DNA of 19,135 nucleotides from Chloroflexota bacterium (GTDB lineage Bacteria > Chloroflexota > Dehalococcoidia > Bin125). Numbering within the stretch: position 1 is the first letter of the stretch; each line of letters opens with the position of its first letter. Location: contig JAPOXB010000082.1 of the NCBI GenBank assembly GCA_026707335.1, forward strand, positions 1 to 19,135, given 5' to 3'. Of the stretch, positions 8,191 through 14,554 are shown piece by piece. The notes below the pieces were generated by a model. That model saw nothing but the letters and a program-made list of their open reading frames with translations. It was not told where the DNA came from and did not search any database. The position numbers were made by a program, and so were the translations under genes.

Positions 8191-8790
8191 ATGACCCTCG
8201 AACTCGACACCACGACCGATTTCACCTTCGACTCGGCGCGTCTCGAGGACGCCGTGCGGGAGATGCTGCTCGCGATCGGCGAGGATCCCGACCGCGAGGG
8301 CCTGCGCGACACCCCCCGGCGCATCGCCGAGGCCTACGCCGAGGTCTTCGCGGGCATGCGCACCGATCCGGCCTCGCTCCTGCGGGTCGGCTTCGAGGAG
8401 GGCCACGATGAGATGGTCATCCTGCGCGACATCCCCTTCTTCTCGATGTGCGAGCACCACCTGCTGCCGTTCCACGGCAGCGCCCACGTCGCCTATGTGC
8501 CGCGGGGCCGGGTCGTGGGGATCAGCAAGATCGCGCGCCTGGTCGACGCGGTCGCCCGCCGCCCGCAGCTGCAGGAGCGCCTGACCTCGCAGGTCGCGGA
8601 CACGCTGATGGACGCGCTGGAGCCCGACGGCGTGGCCGTCGCGGTGCAGGCCGAGCACCTCTGCATGACCATGCGAGGGATCAAGAAGCCCGGCAGCCGC
8701 ATGGTCACCTCCGCCATGCGCGGCACCTTCCAGTCGCAGCCCGAGACCCGCACCGAGTTCCTCGCCCTCGTCGGCCAGCAGGGCCGCTGA
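8191..8790 (+). CDS. folE: GTP cyclohydrolase I
   Basis: A 199-residue enzyme opening GTP to 7,8-dihydroneopterin triphosphate, first step of folate and pterin synthesis; normally a toroidal decamer. DREGLRDTPRRIAEAYAEVF (34-53) and FFSMCEHHLLPFHG (83-96) are diagnostic. Zinc ligands C87, H90 and C158 are all present, the last in AEHLCMTMRG; H156 corresponds to the essential histidine of that motif. The C-terminal SAMRGTF is conserved. ATG at 8191 is chosen because GGAGG (8182-8186) sits 4 nt upstream; a longer frame back to 8080 overlaps thrC and adds unrelated residues. The acyltransferase gene follows after 10 nt. Confidence 0.97.
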   Translation: MTLELDTTTDFTFDSARLEDAVREMLLAIGEDPDREGLRDTPRRIAEAYAEVFAGMRTDPASLLRVGFEEGHDEMVILRDIPFFSMCEHHLLPFHGSAHVAYVPRGRVVGISKIARLVDAVARRPQLQERLTSQVADTLMDALEPDGVAVAVQAEHLCMTMRGIKKPGSRMVTSAMRGTFQSQPETRTEFLALVGQQGR

Positions 8791-8800
8791 GATCCCGCCC

Positions 8801-9820
8801 ATGAGCCTCAGCATTCGCCCCGCCACCTGGGACAGCGTGAGCCCGGAGTGGACGGCCTTGCTGACCCGCGCCCGCCCGCCGGCCGGGGCATTCGCGACGC
8901 CCGAGTTCCAGTCGGCCTGGTGGGACGCCTTCGCGGCCGGTCCCGGAGCGGACGGCTGCCGCCTCGACCTGCAGGCCGTCCGCGACGGGGAGGAGCTGGT
9001 CGGCGTGCTGCCGCTGATGCGGCGCGACGCCGCCGCACACCTCATCGGCGACTCCGACGTTTGTGACTACATGGACATCGTGGCCGCGCCGGGGCGCGAG
9101 GCCGACGTCGTTGGCGCGCTACTCGACCACCTCGACGCCGCCGGCGCGAGCTCGCTGTCGCTGCCGGGCCTGCCGCACGGCTCCGCCACGCTCGAGCTGC
9201 TGCCGGCCGCCGCCGCCCGCGGCTGGGACGTGCAATCCGAGCCCGAGGCGGTCTGTCCCGTGCTGGCGCTCGCGCCCGATTGGGACGGCTACCTGGCCGC
9301 CATCCGCACGCGCCACCGCCGCGAGGTGCGGCGCAAGATGCGCAACCTCCTCGACGGCGGCGCGACCGTCAGCCTGGAGGCGATCGACGATCCCGACGCG
9401 CTGCTCGGGGCGATGCCCGAGTTCCTGGCGCTGATGGCCGCCTCCCGCGGCGACAAGGCCGACTTCCTCACGCCCCGCATGACTGCATTCTTCCAGGGGC
9501 TCGCCCGGCGCATGGGGCCGGCGGGCCTGCTGCGGCTCTACTTCTTCCACGTCGACGGCAAGCGCGCGGCGGCGGTGCTCTGCTTCCGCGCCTGCGGCGA
9601 ACTGCAGATGTACAACAGCGGCTACGACCCCGGCCTGCGTGAACTGTCCGTGGGCCTCGCCTCCAAGGTCTTCGTCGTGCGGGACGCCATCGAGCGCGGG
9701 CTCGCACGGGTCGACTTCCTGCGCGGCGAGGAGCCGTACAAGTTCCAGCTCGGCGCGAAGCCCAGCCCCGTCACCCGACTCGACTTGCGCCGCGCCGCGG
9801 CCGACGGGGGCGCCGCCTGA
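8801..9820 (+). CDS. BioF2/CelD-type GNAT acyltransferase
   Basis: A 339-residue soluble protein of the GNAT superfamily, BioF2-like (Acetyltransf_6) type, related to FemAB and CelD proteins. An N-terminal half with FATPEFQSAWWDAF (31-44) and a Gly/Leu-rich middle are followed by RTRHRREVRRKMRNL (169-183). The C-terminal acyltransferase half contains LYFFHVDGKRAAAVLCF, the YNSGYDP turn, and FLRGEEPYKFQLGAKPSPVT near the end, all typical of this group. Substrate cannot be read from the sequence. It starts 10 nt after folE with no clear Shine-Dalgarno and its TGA shares one base with the next ATG (9818-9822). Sitting beside a glycosyltransferase and a sugar deacetylase suggests acylation of an amino sugar. 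Confidence 0.8.
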   Translation: MSLSIRPATWDSVSPEWTALLTRARPPAGAFATPEFQSAWWDAFAAGPGADGCRLDLQAVRDGEELVGVLPLMRRDAAAHLIGDSDVCDYMDIVAAPGREADVVGALLDHLDAAGASSLSLPGLPHGSATLELLPAAAARGWDVQSEPEAVCPVLALAPDWDGYLAAIRTRHRREVRRKMRNLLDGGATVSLEAIDDPDALLGAMPEFLALMAASRGDKADFLTPRMTAFFQGLARRMGPAGLLRLYFFHVDGKRAAAVLCFRACGELQMYNSGYDPGLRELSVGLASKVFVVRDAIERGLARVDFLRGEEPYKFQLGAKPSPVTRLDLRRAAADGGAA

Positions 9821-11097
9821 TGTCGCACCACCTGCAGCGGCTCGCCTTCCTCAGCACGCACTCCTCGCCGCTCGCCGTGCCCGGCACGACCAAGGCCGGC
9901 GGCATGAACGTCTACATCGACGCCCTCACCCGCCGGCTGGGCCGCTCCGGCCGCCGCGTCGATATCTTCACCCGCCGCGACGACCCCGACCTGCCCGCTG
10001 TCGTCCCGCTCGACCGCAACGTGCGCGTCGTCCACATCGCCGCCGGGCCTCCCTCCCCCCTGCCGCCCCTCGGCGTGCACGCCGTCGAGGCCGAGTTCCG
10101 GGCCGGCGTGCAGGCATTCGTCGAGCAGGACGCGGAGCCCGCCGCCCGCGGCGCCCCCTACGACCTCATCCACTCCCACTACTGGATCTCGGCCGTCACC
10201 GGCATGGCCCTGGCCGACGACTGGCGCCGCCCCCACGTAGCGATGTTCCACACCCTGGGCGAGGTGAAGAACCGCGCCCGCCGCGCCGAGCGCGAGCCCC
10301 CCCTGCGCATCGACGCCGAGCGCGGCATCGTCGCCCGGGCCGACCGCCTGATCTGCGCCACCCCGCACGAGAAGAGCTTCCTCGTCGAGCTGTACGGGGC
10401 CGACGCCGACTGCGTCAGCGTCGTGCCGGGCGGAGTCGATCTGGAGCGCTTCCGCCCCGCCCCGCCGTCCCACGACCGCGGCCGGGCGCGGCGCGCGCTG
10501 GGCCTCCCCGCCGGCCCCACCGCCCTCTTCGTCGGGCGGCTGGAGCGGCTCAAGGGCGTCGACATCCTCGTCCGCGCCGCCGCCCTGGCCGACGTCGAGC
10601 CGGCGCTCAGCGTCGTCATCGTCGGCGGCGACGCGGCCGACGCGGCCGAACGGGCGCGGCTGCGCGGGCTCGCCGAGGGGCAGGGCATCGGCGACCGCGT
10701 GCACTTCCTGGACGCCGTCGATCGCGACATGCTGGCCCAGTACTACCGCGCCGCCGACGTCTGCGTCGTGCCCTCCTACTACGAGAGCTTCGGCCTCGTC
10801 GCGGTCGAGGCGCTGGCCTGCGGCACGCCGGTCATCGCCACCCGCGTCGGCGGCCTGCAGTACACCGTCCGCGACGGCCAGACGGGCCACCTGATCTCCT
10901 GGCGCTGCCCCGAGCCCTTCGCCGAGCGGTTGGAGGCGCTGCTCGCCAACGACGATCTGCGCGCCCGTTTCGCCGCCGCCGCCGCGGACTCGGTGCAGCG
11001 CTTCGACTGGAACGTCGTCACGGAGCAGATCGTCGACGTGTACGAGGATCTGCTGGAGCGCCACGCGACCGGCGCCGCCTCGTGCCACGCTTCCTGA
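9820..11097 (+). CDS. GT4 family glycosyltransferase, MshA-like
   Basis: A 425-residue GT-B retaining glycosyltransferase using an NDP-sugar. The start VPGTTKAGGMNVYIDALTRR (20-39) is close to MshA and sucrose-phosphate-synthase-like enzymes. HSHYW (118-122), FHTLGEVKNRAR (143-154), the donor-site R240 and K245 in VGRLERLKG, and the EX7E pair E322/E330 in YESFGLVAVEA are present, followed by CGTPVIATRVGG. Compared with MshA as I recall it, the Lys of the inositol-phosphate loop is not evident (GPPSPLPPLG here), so inositol-phosphate as acceptor is not established. No membrane segment. Translationally linked to the upstream acyltransferase; the PIG-L deacetylase gene follows after 42 nt. Confidence 0.88.
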   Translation: MSHHLQRLAFLSTHSSPLAVPGTTKAGGMNVYIDALTRRLGRSGRRVDIFTRRDDPDLPAVVPLDRNVRVVHIAAGPPSPLPPLGVHAVEAEFRAGVQAFVEQDAEPAARGAPYDLIHSHYWISAVTGMALADDWRRPHVAMFHTLGEVKNRARRAEREPPLRIDAERGIVARADRLICATPHEKSFLVELYGADADCVSVVPGGVDLERFRPAPPSHDRGRARRALGLPAGPTALFVGRLERLKGVDILVRAAALADVEPALSVVIVGGDAADAAERARLRGLAEGQGIGDRVHFLDAVDRDMLAQYYRAADVCVVPSYYESFGLVAVEALACGTPVIATRVGGLQYTVRDGQTGHLISWRCPEPFAERLEALLANDDLRARFAAAAADSVQRFDWNVVTEQIVDVYEDLLERHATGAASCHAS

Positions 11098-11126
11098 GGC
11101 CGCGCCCTCCCCGCCCCCGACGGCGA

Positions 11127-11132
11127 TAGACT
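11127..11132 (+). promoter_or_regulatory. -10 box for the PIG-L gene (leaderless type)
   Basis: TAGACT lies seven nucleotides before the ATG at 11140. The 14-nt context GATAGACTGCGGGC matches that before moaD-moaE exactly. There is no -35 and no Shine-Dalgarno, which fits a leaderless mRNA. Confidence 0.5.
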
Positions 11133-11139
11133 GCGGGCG

Positions 11140-11949
11140 ATGACCACCGCCACTCCCACCGCCGCGTCCCCGACCGATGGCCCCGCCGACGGCCCCCGCC
11201 GCGCCCTCGTCGTCATGGCGCACCCGGACGACATCGAGTTCTCCTGCGGCGGCACGGTCGCCAACCTCGCCGACGACGGCTGGCGGGTCAGCTTCTGCCT
11301 CGTCACCAGCGGCGACAAGGGCAGCAAGGACGACACGTTCCTCGCCTGGGACCTCGCCCGCGTGCGCGAGGCCGAGCAGCAGGCCGCCGCCGCCCGCCTG
11401 GGCGTCGCCGAGTGCATCTTTCTGCGCTGGCCCGACGGCTTCGTCGAGGACTCGGCCGAGCTGCGCGAGCGGATCGTGCGCGTGATCCGCGAGCAGCGGC
11501 CCGACCTGCTCATCACCTGGGACGGCTACCGCGGCTTCAACCACCGAGACCACCGCACCGTGGGCCTCGTCGCGCTCGACGCCGCCTTCCCCCTGGCCCG
11601 CACGCCGCACTACTTCCCCGGCCACGCCGACGCCGGCCTGGGCTGGCACCGCGTCAACACCGTGCTGCTGACCGGCAGCCGCGAGCCCGACTACTTCGTC
11701 GACGTCGGCCGGCAGTTCGACCGCAAGATCGAGGCGCTGCTCTGCCACGCCAGCCAGGTCCAGTCGACCCGCGAGGAGCTGAGCGAGCGCATGCGCAAGC
11801 GCCAGGCCGAGGCCGCCGCGCAGGGGCGCATCCCCTGGGCCGAGGGCTTCCGCCGCCTGACCTTCGGCGGGACCGCCGCCCCCACCCGCGCCGCCGCCCT
11901 GCGCGCCGTCGCCGAGCGCGCCGCCGCCGCGGACGACCCGGAGGGCTAG
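11140..11949 (+). CDS. PIG-L family deacetylase (MshB/BshB-like)
   Basis: A 269-residue zinc hydrolase of the LmbE/PIG-L family, members of which remove the N-acetyl group from GlcNAc conjugates. The metal site is visible: H28 and D31 in AHPDD (27-31), with D30 as the general base, and H138 in NHRDHRT (134-140). Other family marks are TSGDKGS (56-62) and YFVDVGRQFDRKIEAL. An unstructured start (1-20) precedes the core. ATG at 11140 has no ribosome binding site but has a -10 box 7 nt upstream; the next in-frame ATG would cut into the core. It follows an MshA-like glycosyltransferase, the same pairing as mshA/mshB or bshA/bshB, although no cysteine ligase is present here. ccsA starts one base after its stop. 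Confidence 0.9.
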   Translation: MTTATPTAASPTDGPADGPRRALVVMAHPDDIEFSCGGTVANLADDGWRVSFCLVTSGDKGSKDDTFLAWDLARVREAEQQAAAARLGVAECIFLRWPDGFVEDSAELRERIVRVIREQRPDLLITWDGYRGFNHRDHRTVGLVALDAAFPLARTPHYFPGHADAGLGWHRVNTVLLTGSREPDYFVDVGRQFDRKIEALLCHASQVQSTREELSERMRKRQAEAAAQGRIPWAEGFRRLTFGGTAAPTRAAALRAVAERAAAADDPEG

Positions 11950-11950
11950 C

Positions 11951-12925
11951 GTGGAAGACCTCGCCCTCTACTTCCTCTGGTCGGGGCTCGTCGCGGCGGG
12001 AGTCGCGGCGCCGCTCTACATCGGCTTCGCCGCCGCTCCCTGGCTAACGCGGCTGGTCCCCGCCGTCCCGGCGCCGCTCCTTCGGCGCGCCGCCGCCAAC
12101 GGTCCGACCGCCCCGCCGCTCCCGGAGACGCCGCCCGGCCGCGCCCCCCGCCCCCGCACCGTGGGCGGCTTGGCGACCCTCGCCGCCTGGACGTCGGTCG
12201 TCTTCGGCGGGCTGGGCCTCATCTTCCGCACCATCGCCCTCGACCACGCGCCGTTCAGCAACCTGTTCGAGTTCTCCATGGCCTTCGGCTTCGCCATCGC
12301 GCTCGTCTACGTCCTCTTCGAGCGCCAATACCGCACGCGCCTGCTGGGGGCGTTCGTGATGCCCGTCGCCTTCGGCCTCTACGCCAGCGCCCTCGTCTTC
12401 CCCAGCGAGGGCCAGCAGACGCTCGTGCCGGCGCTGCAGAATCCCACCCTGCTCACCATCCACGTCTCGGTGATGCTGCTGGCCTACGCGGTGCTGGCCG
12501 TGGCCTTCGGCGCCGCCGTGATGCACCTCGTGCAGGGCAACCGGCGACAGCGCATCGCCTGGCTGCCCGCTCCCCGCCGCGCCGAGGAGCTCACGCATCG
12601 GGCCGTGCTGATCGGCTTCCCGCTGCTGGGCGCGGGCATCGCCCTGGGCGCCCTCTGGGCCAACGACGCCTGGGGCCGCTATTGGGGCTGGGACCCCAAG
12701 GAGACCGCCGCCCTGGTCACCTGGCTCATCTTCGCCGTCTACCTGCACGCCCGCGGCCTGCAGCCCGCTGCCCCCGGCCCGGGGCAGACCGCCCGCCCGC
12801 GCCGCCGCCGCTCCTGGCTGCCCCCCGGCCCCTGGATCGTGGTGCTGGGCTTCGCCGCCGTCCTCTTCACCTACCTGGGCGTCAACCTGTGGATCAGCGG
12901 TCTGCACTCGTACGCGGGGGTGTGA
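11951..12925 (+). CDS. ccsA: CcsA/CcsB-type cytochrome c biogenesis protein
   Basis: A 324-residue polytopic membrane protein of the heme-handling family of cytochrome c maturation system II (CcsA/ResC). About eight hydrophobic segments can be seen (roughly 5-29, 72-97, 103-122, 131-150, 166-192, 215-236, 252-268, 295-315). The tryptophan-rich heme-binding motif is WGRYWGWDPKE (241-251). Candidate heme-ligand histidines are H171 and H319, plus H99 near the second segment. A Pro-rich cytoplasmic or loop region lies at 50-70. GTG at 11951 directly follows the PIG-L stop, so they probably share a transcript. The usual partner ResB/Ccs1 is not in the window. An NrfE/CcmF protein is unlikely because of the small size. 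Confidence 0.9.
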   Translation: MEDLALYFLWSGLVAAGVAAPLYIGFAAAPWLTRLVPAVPAPLLRRAAANGPTAPPLPETPPGRAPRPRTVGGLATLAAWTSVVFGGLGLIFRTIALDHAPFSNLFEFSMAFGFAIALVYVLFERQYRTRLLGAFVMPVAFGLYASALVFPSEGQQTLVPALQNPTLLTIHVSVMLLAYAVLAVAFGAAVMHLVQGNRRQRIAWLPAPRRAEELTHRAVLIGFPLLGAGIALGALWANDAWGRYWGWDPKETAALVTWLIFAVYLHARGLQPAAPGPGQTARPRRRRSWLPPGPWIVVLGFAAVLFTYLGVNLWISGLHSYAGV

Positions 12926-13005
12926 CCCTCACCCCCTGTCTCATGCGGCGATCGACTTAGCCTCGCGGTGGTTCGAGTGGCGGATTCGCCGGAACGTACC
13001 CGGAT

Positions 13006-13179
13006 TCACCGCGTGGGTTCTGGCTCAGGGAGGGGTCGACGGTCGATTGCCCCATGGCGCTCGACTGCCTCCCAGAATCGCTGTAAGGCGTCATCTCTTG
13101 ACTGGCCATGAACTGCCCACCCGTCGCCGCGTGCGGCCCAGCCACCCTTGATTCGCTCTAGTCGAGGGGATTCCTTCAT
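13006..13179 (-). CDS. Small protein of 57 residues, HicB-like character
   Basis: Starts MKESPRLERIKGGWAARG and contains DGWAVHGQSRDDALQRFWEA, ending in a Pro/Glu tail. The pattern 'G-W-x-V-H-G-x-S-x-x-x-A-L-x-x-F-x-x-A' resembles the strand-helix unit of HicB/UPF0150-type proteins, but it is short and I cannot name a family. The start is chosen from a strong GGAGGA (13190-13185 on the minus strand) 5 nt before the ATG; a longer in-frame reading to 13230 has no such site. A possible TTGTGC-N17-CAGACT promoter lies upstream. It diverges from the DUF5343-like gene. Whether it is an antitoxin-like protein is open; no partner toxin is seen. Confidence 0.6.
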   Translation of the reverse strand: MKESPRLERIKGGWAARGDGWAVHGQSRDDALQRFWEAVERHGAIDRRPLPEPEPTR

Positions 13180-13203
13180 CGCCGTCCTCCATCCGGTGCA
13201 GGC

Positions 13204-13232
13204 AGTCTGCCGCCCTGTTGTGCCGAGCACAA
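13204..13232 (-). promoter_or_regulatory. possible promoter of the small minus-strand gene
   Basis: On the minus strand TTGTGC (13232-13227) and CAGACT (13209-13204) are 17 nt apart. The start would fall about 20 nt before the ATG at 13179, with the GGAGGA site in the leader. Both hexamers are imperfect. Confidence 0.35.
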
Positions 13233-13259
13233 GTGATTTGATGGAATACTTTATGATCG

Positions 13260-13288
13260 TTGACGCGAGTCACGGTGATCACTAGACT
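13260..13288 (+). promoter_or_regulatory. sigma70-type promoter of the DUF5343-like gene
   Basis: TTGACG (13260-13265) and TAGACT (13283-13288) with exact 17-nt spacing, the cleanest promoter in the window. It predicts a start near 13295, just before the GGAGG at 13300-13304. It rules out the longer ORF start at 13260. Confidence 0.7.
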
Positions 13289-13310
13289 GTGTGCATCACG
13301 GAGGTGCAGA

Positions 13311-14006
13311 GTGAATCAACAACTTACTGAACCGCCCCGCGGCCCCTACGCCCCGGTCCAGAATGTGCTGGCCGTGATGGAGCGGGTCAGGGATCGCGGG
13401 CTCCCCGAAGTCATCACGGCGGACACTCTCGGCGCGATTGGCGTTCCGCCGGGGAACCGTGCTCGCACGCTCGTGGCGCTGCGATTCCTGGGGCTCATCG
13501 ACGCGGAGAATCGACGGACCGCCGCGATGGAGCGGATCGCTCGAGCGGGGCAGGACGACTACGCCAGCCTGCTCGCTGAAGTGTTGCGTGAGGCATACGC
13601 ACCCGTCTTCCTCTTGGTGGATCCGTCCGAAGACGATGAGATCAAAATCGGGGATGCGTTCCGTCAATATGAGCCTGCGGCCCAGCGGCAGAAGATGATC
13701 ACGCTGTTCCTAGGTCTCTGTGTCGAGGCCCAACTCGTCTCCCGGAAGGCCCAGCGGCGAAGCCCCACGCCAGAAACACGGCAGCAGCGCCGCCCCCGCG
13801 CTACAGAGCAAGTCGTCGACGCAGGTGAGAGCTCGGTGTCCGTTCTCGAAGGTGCGGACCTTCGCGGCATTCAGGCGGCGGTTCAGCAGCTTCCTCGCTC
13901 CGGTGAGTGGACGCTGACCGAGCGAGAACGCTGGCTGACGTACTTCACCGGGACTCTCGACTACGCGATGCGCATCGTCGACGGCAATGGGGAGAGCGAG
14001 GCATGA
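13311..14006 (+). CDS. DUF5343-like protein of unknown function
   Basis: A 231-residue soluble protein. Residues about 10-145 resemble DUF5343 proteins from memory of the family: PYAPVQNVLAVMERVRDRG, then a helix-rich segment with RARTLVALRFLGLIDAENRR (50-69), which looks like a winged-helix or HTH-type unit, and a second helical region with FRQYEP and LFLGLCVEAQLVS. A Pro/Arg/Gln-rich linker (about 148-178) leads to a short C-terminal helical segment with LPRSGEWTLTERERWLTYF (194-212). GTG at 13311 is chosen because GGAGG (13300-13304) is 6 nt upstream and a promoter lies at 13260-13288. Codon use is less GC-extreme than in neighbours. Function unknown; DNA binding is only a suggestion. Confidence 0.75.
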   Translation: MNQQLTEPPRGPYAPVQNVLAVMERVRDRGLPEVITADTLGAIGVPPGNRARTLVALRFLGLIDAENRRTAAMERIARAGQDDYASLLAEVLREAYAPVFLLVDPSEDDEIKIGDAFRQYEPAAQRQKMITLFLGLCVEAQLVSRKAQRRSPTPETRQQRRPRATEQVVDAGESSVSVLEGADLRGIQAAVQQLPRSGEWTLTERERWLTYFTGTLDYAMRIVDGNGESEA

Positions 14007-14010
14007 GAAA

Positions 14011-14035
14011 GCCCCCGAGAGTGTGACTCGGGGGC
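14011..14035 (+). terminator. hairpin after the DUF5343-like gene
   Basis: A perfect 9-bp stem GCCCCCGAG / CTCGGGGGC with 7-nt loop AGTGTGA, 4 nt after the stop codon. No T-run follows on the plus strand; on the minus strand the hairpin is followed by TTTCTC, so it could work better against transcription from the other side. Confidence 0.55.
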
Positions 14036-14044
14036 TCGCACTAT

Positions 14045-14115
14045 GGGGCGCGAGTAGGTCTCTGGGCTTCCTTTACACGAGGCTCCACGGGGTCCGATCC
14101 CCCGGCGCTCCACCA
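14045..14115 (+). ncRNA. tRNA-like cloverleaf of 71 nt with encoded CCA
   Basis: All four tRNA arms can be drawn. Acceptor stem: GGGGCGC (14045-14051) with GCGCTCC (14105-14111), seven pairs including a G3-U70 wobble, the alanine identity pair of tRNA-Ala and tmRNA. Discriminator A and CCA at 14112-14115, with a second CCA after it. D-like arm: GAG-TAGGT-CTC (14052-14062), only 3 bp. Anticodon-like arm: 7 bp (14064-14070 with 14079-14085) and an 8-nt loop CTTTACAC. T arm: CGGGG-TCCGATC-CCCCG (14088-14104), where the loop has C at the T55 position. It is too short and irregular for a decoding tRNA; it looks like a tRNA/tmRNA-like relic, an att site, or a structured RNA. Expression is unproven. 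Confidence 0.45.
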
Positions 14116-14125
14116 CCAAACGATA

Positions 14126-14148
14126 GCAGGTCGCCCACGGTGGGCTGC
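14126..14148 (+). terminator. weak terminator-like hairpin downstream of the tRNA-like fold
   Basis: GCCCA-CGG-TGGGC (14133-14145) with outer GCA/TGC pairs and a 4-nt bulge, followed by CTTCTT. It could end transcription from 13260. Low confidence. Confidence 0.3.
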
Positions 14149-14256
14149 CTTCTTCCGAGATTTGCGTTGCGATCCTGACGGTGCCCGTCGTCAAACTACC
14201 GGCTCTCGCGGGGCGGATCCGCATGCCTGCCTAGCAGCGCCTCAGCTTGCTCCTGC

Positions 14257-14286
14257 TTGACGCTCCGATTCTTCGTCCCTTAGCTT
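14257..14286 (+). promoter_or_regulatory. promoter-like pair upstream of the methyltransferase gene
   Basis: TTGACG (14257-14262) and TAGCTT (14281-14286), 18 nt apart. The predicted start, about 14293, coincides with the first base of the 14-bp inverted repeat. The leader to the ATG at 14555 would be about 260 nt. Confidence 0.45.
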
Positions 14287-14292
14287 CCCTCC

Positions 14293-14396
14293 GACTTGCC
14301 AGTCATTCGAGCATGTCCCCGCGTGGGCCATCGGCCAGGGGTGGGTTCCCCGCCCCCTCAAGGCTCACGCGCGACTGTTGGGATGACTGGCAAGTC
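14293..14396 (+). repeat. perfect 14-bp inverted repeat enclosing 76 nt (possible structured RNA or operator pair)
   Basis: GACTTGCCAGTCAT (14293-14306) is the exact reverse complement of ATGACTGGCAAGTC (14383-14396). Each arm is itself a dyad, GACT-N4-AGTC. The enclosed part contains an 8-bp hairpin GGGGTGGG / CCCGCCCC (14338-14345 with 14349-14356, one G-U pair, loop TTC). As RNA it would form a closed two-level structure beginning at the predicted transcription start; as DNA the two dyads could be protein sites, somewhat like the GACT/AGTC C-boxes of restriction-modification controllers. Confidence 0.6.
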
Positions 14397-14554
14397 CCCA
14401 CCCGTCCGTTGCCGAGAGGGGGCACCTCGTGGAGGACCAGGGCCCGCCGACGCGGGCCGTCCCGGTGCGGGGCCGGCCGGCGCATCACACCCGATCCGTC
14501 ATCCTCGCCGTCGTCTTGGCGGTCGCGCGCTAGCGAGCGTCGCCGGGCGACCGC

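Larger units (their letters stand above)
14007..14554. other. 548-bp stretch without a protein-coding gene
   Basis: Between the DUF5343-like stop and the methyltransferase ATG. From left to right it holds a 9-bp hairpin (14011-14035), the tRNA-like fold (14045-14115), a weak hairpin (14126-14148), a promoter-like pair (14257-14286), and a perfect 14-bp inverted repeat (14293-14306 and 14383-14396) enclosing another hairpin. The stretches 14149-14256 and 14397-14554 show nothing I can name. Open frames here lack ribosome binding sites and overlap the methyltransferase start. Confidence 0.6.

Noticed and set aside
9622..11748. 708-codon open frame on the minus strand
   Set aside because: Covers the glycosyltransferase and PIG-L genes in antisense. 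Its product is low-complexity Gly/Val/Asp/His-rich with no domain.
12957..13145. 62-codon minus-strand frame beside the small gene
   Set aside because: No ribosome binding site and overlaps the better-supported 57-residue gene in another frame.
14045..14115. Ordinary tRNA-Ala or full tmRNA
   Set aside because: The D arm is too short, the anticodon-like loop has 8 nt, the T-loop lacks T at position 55, and there is no tag-peptide reading frame, so only a tRNA-like call is made.
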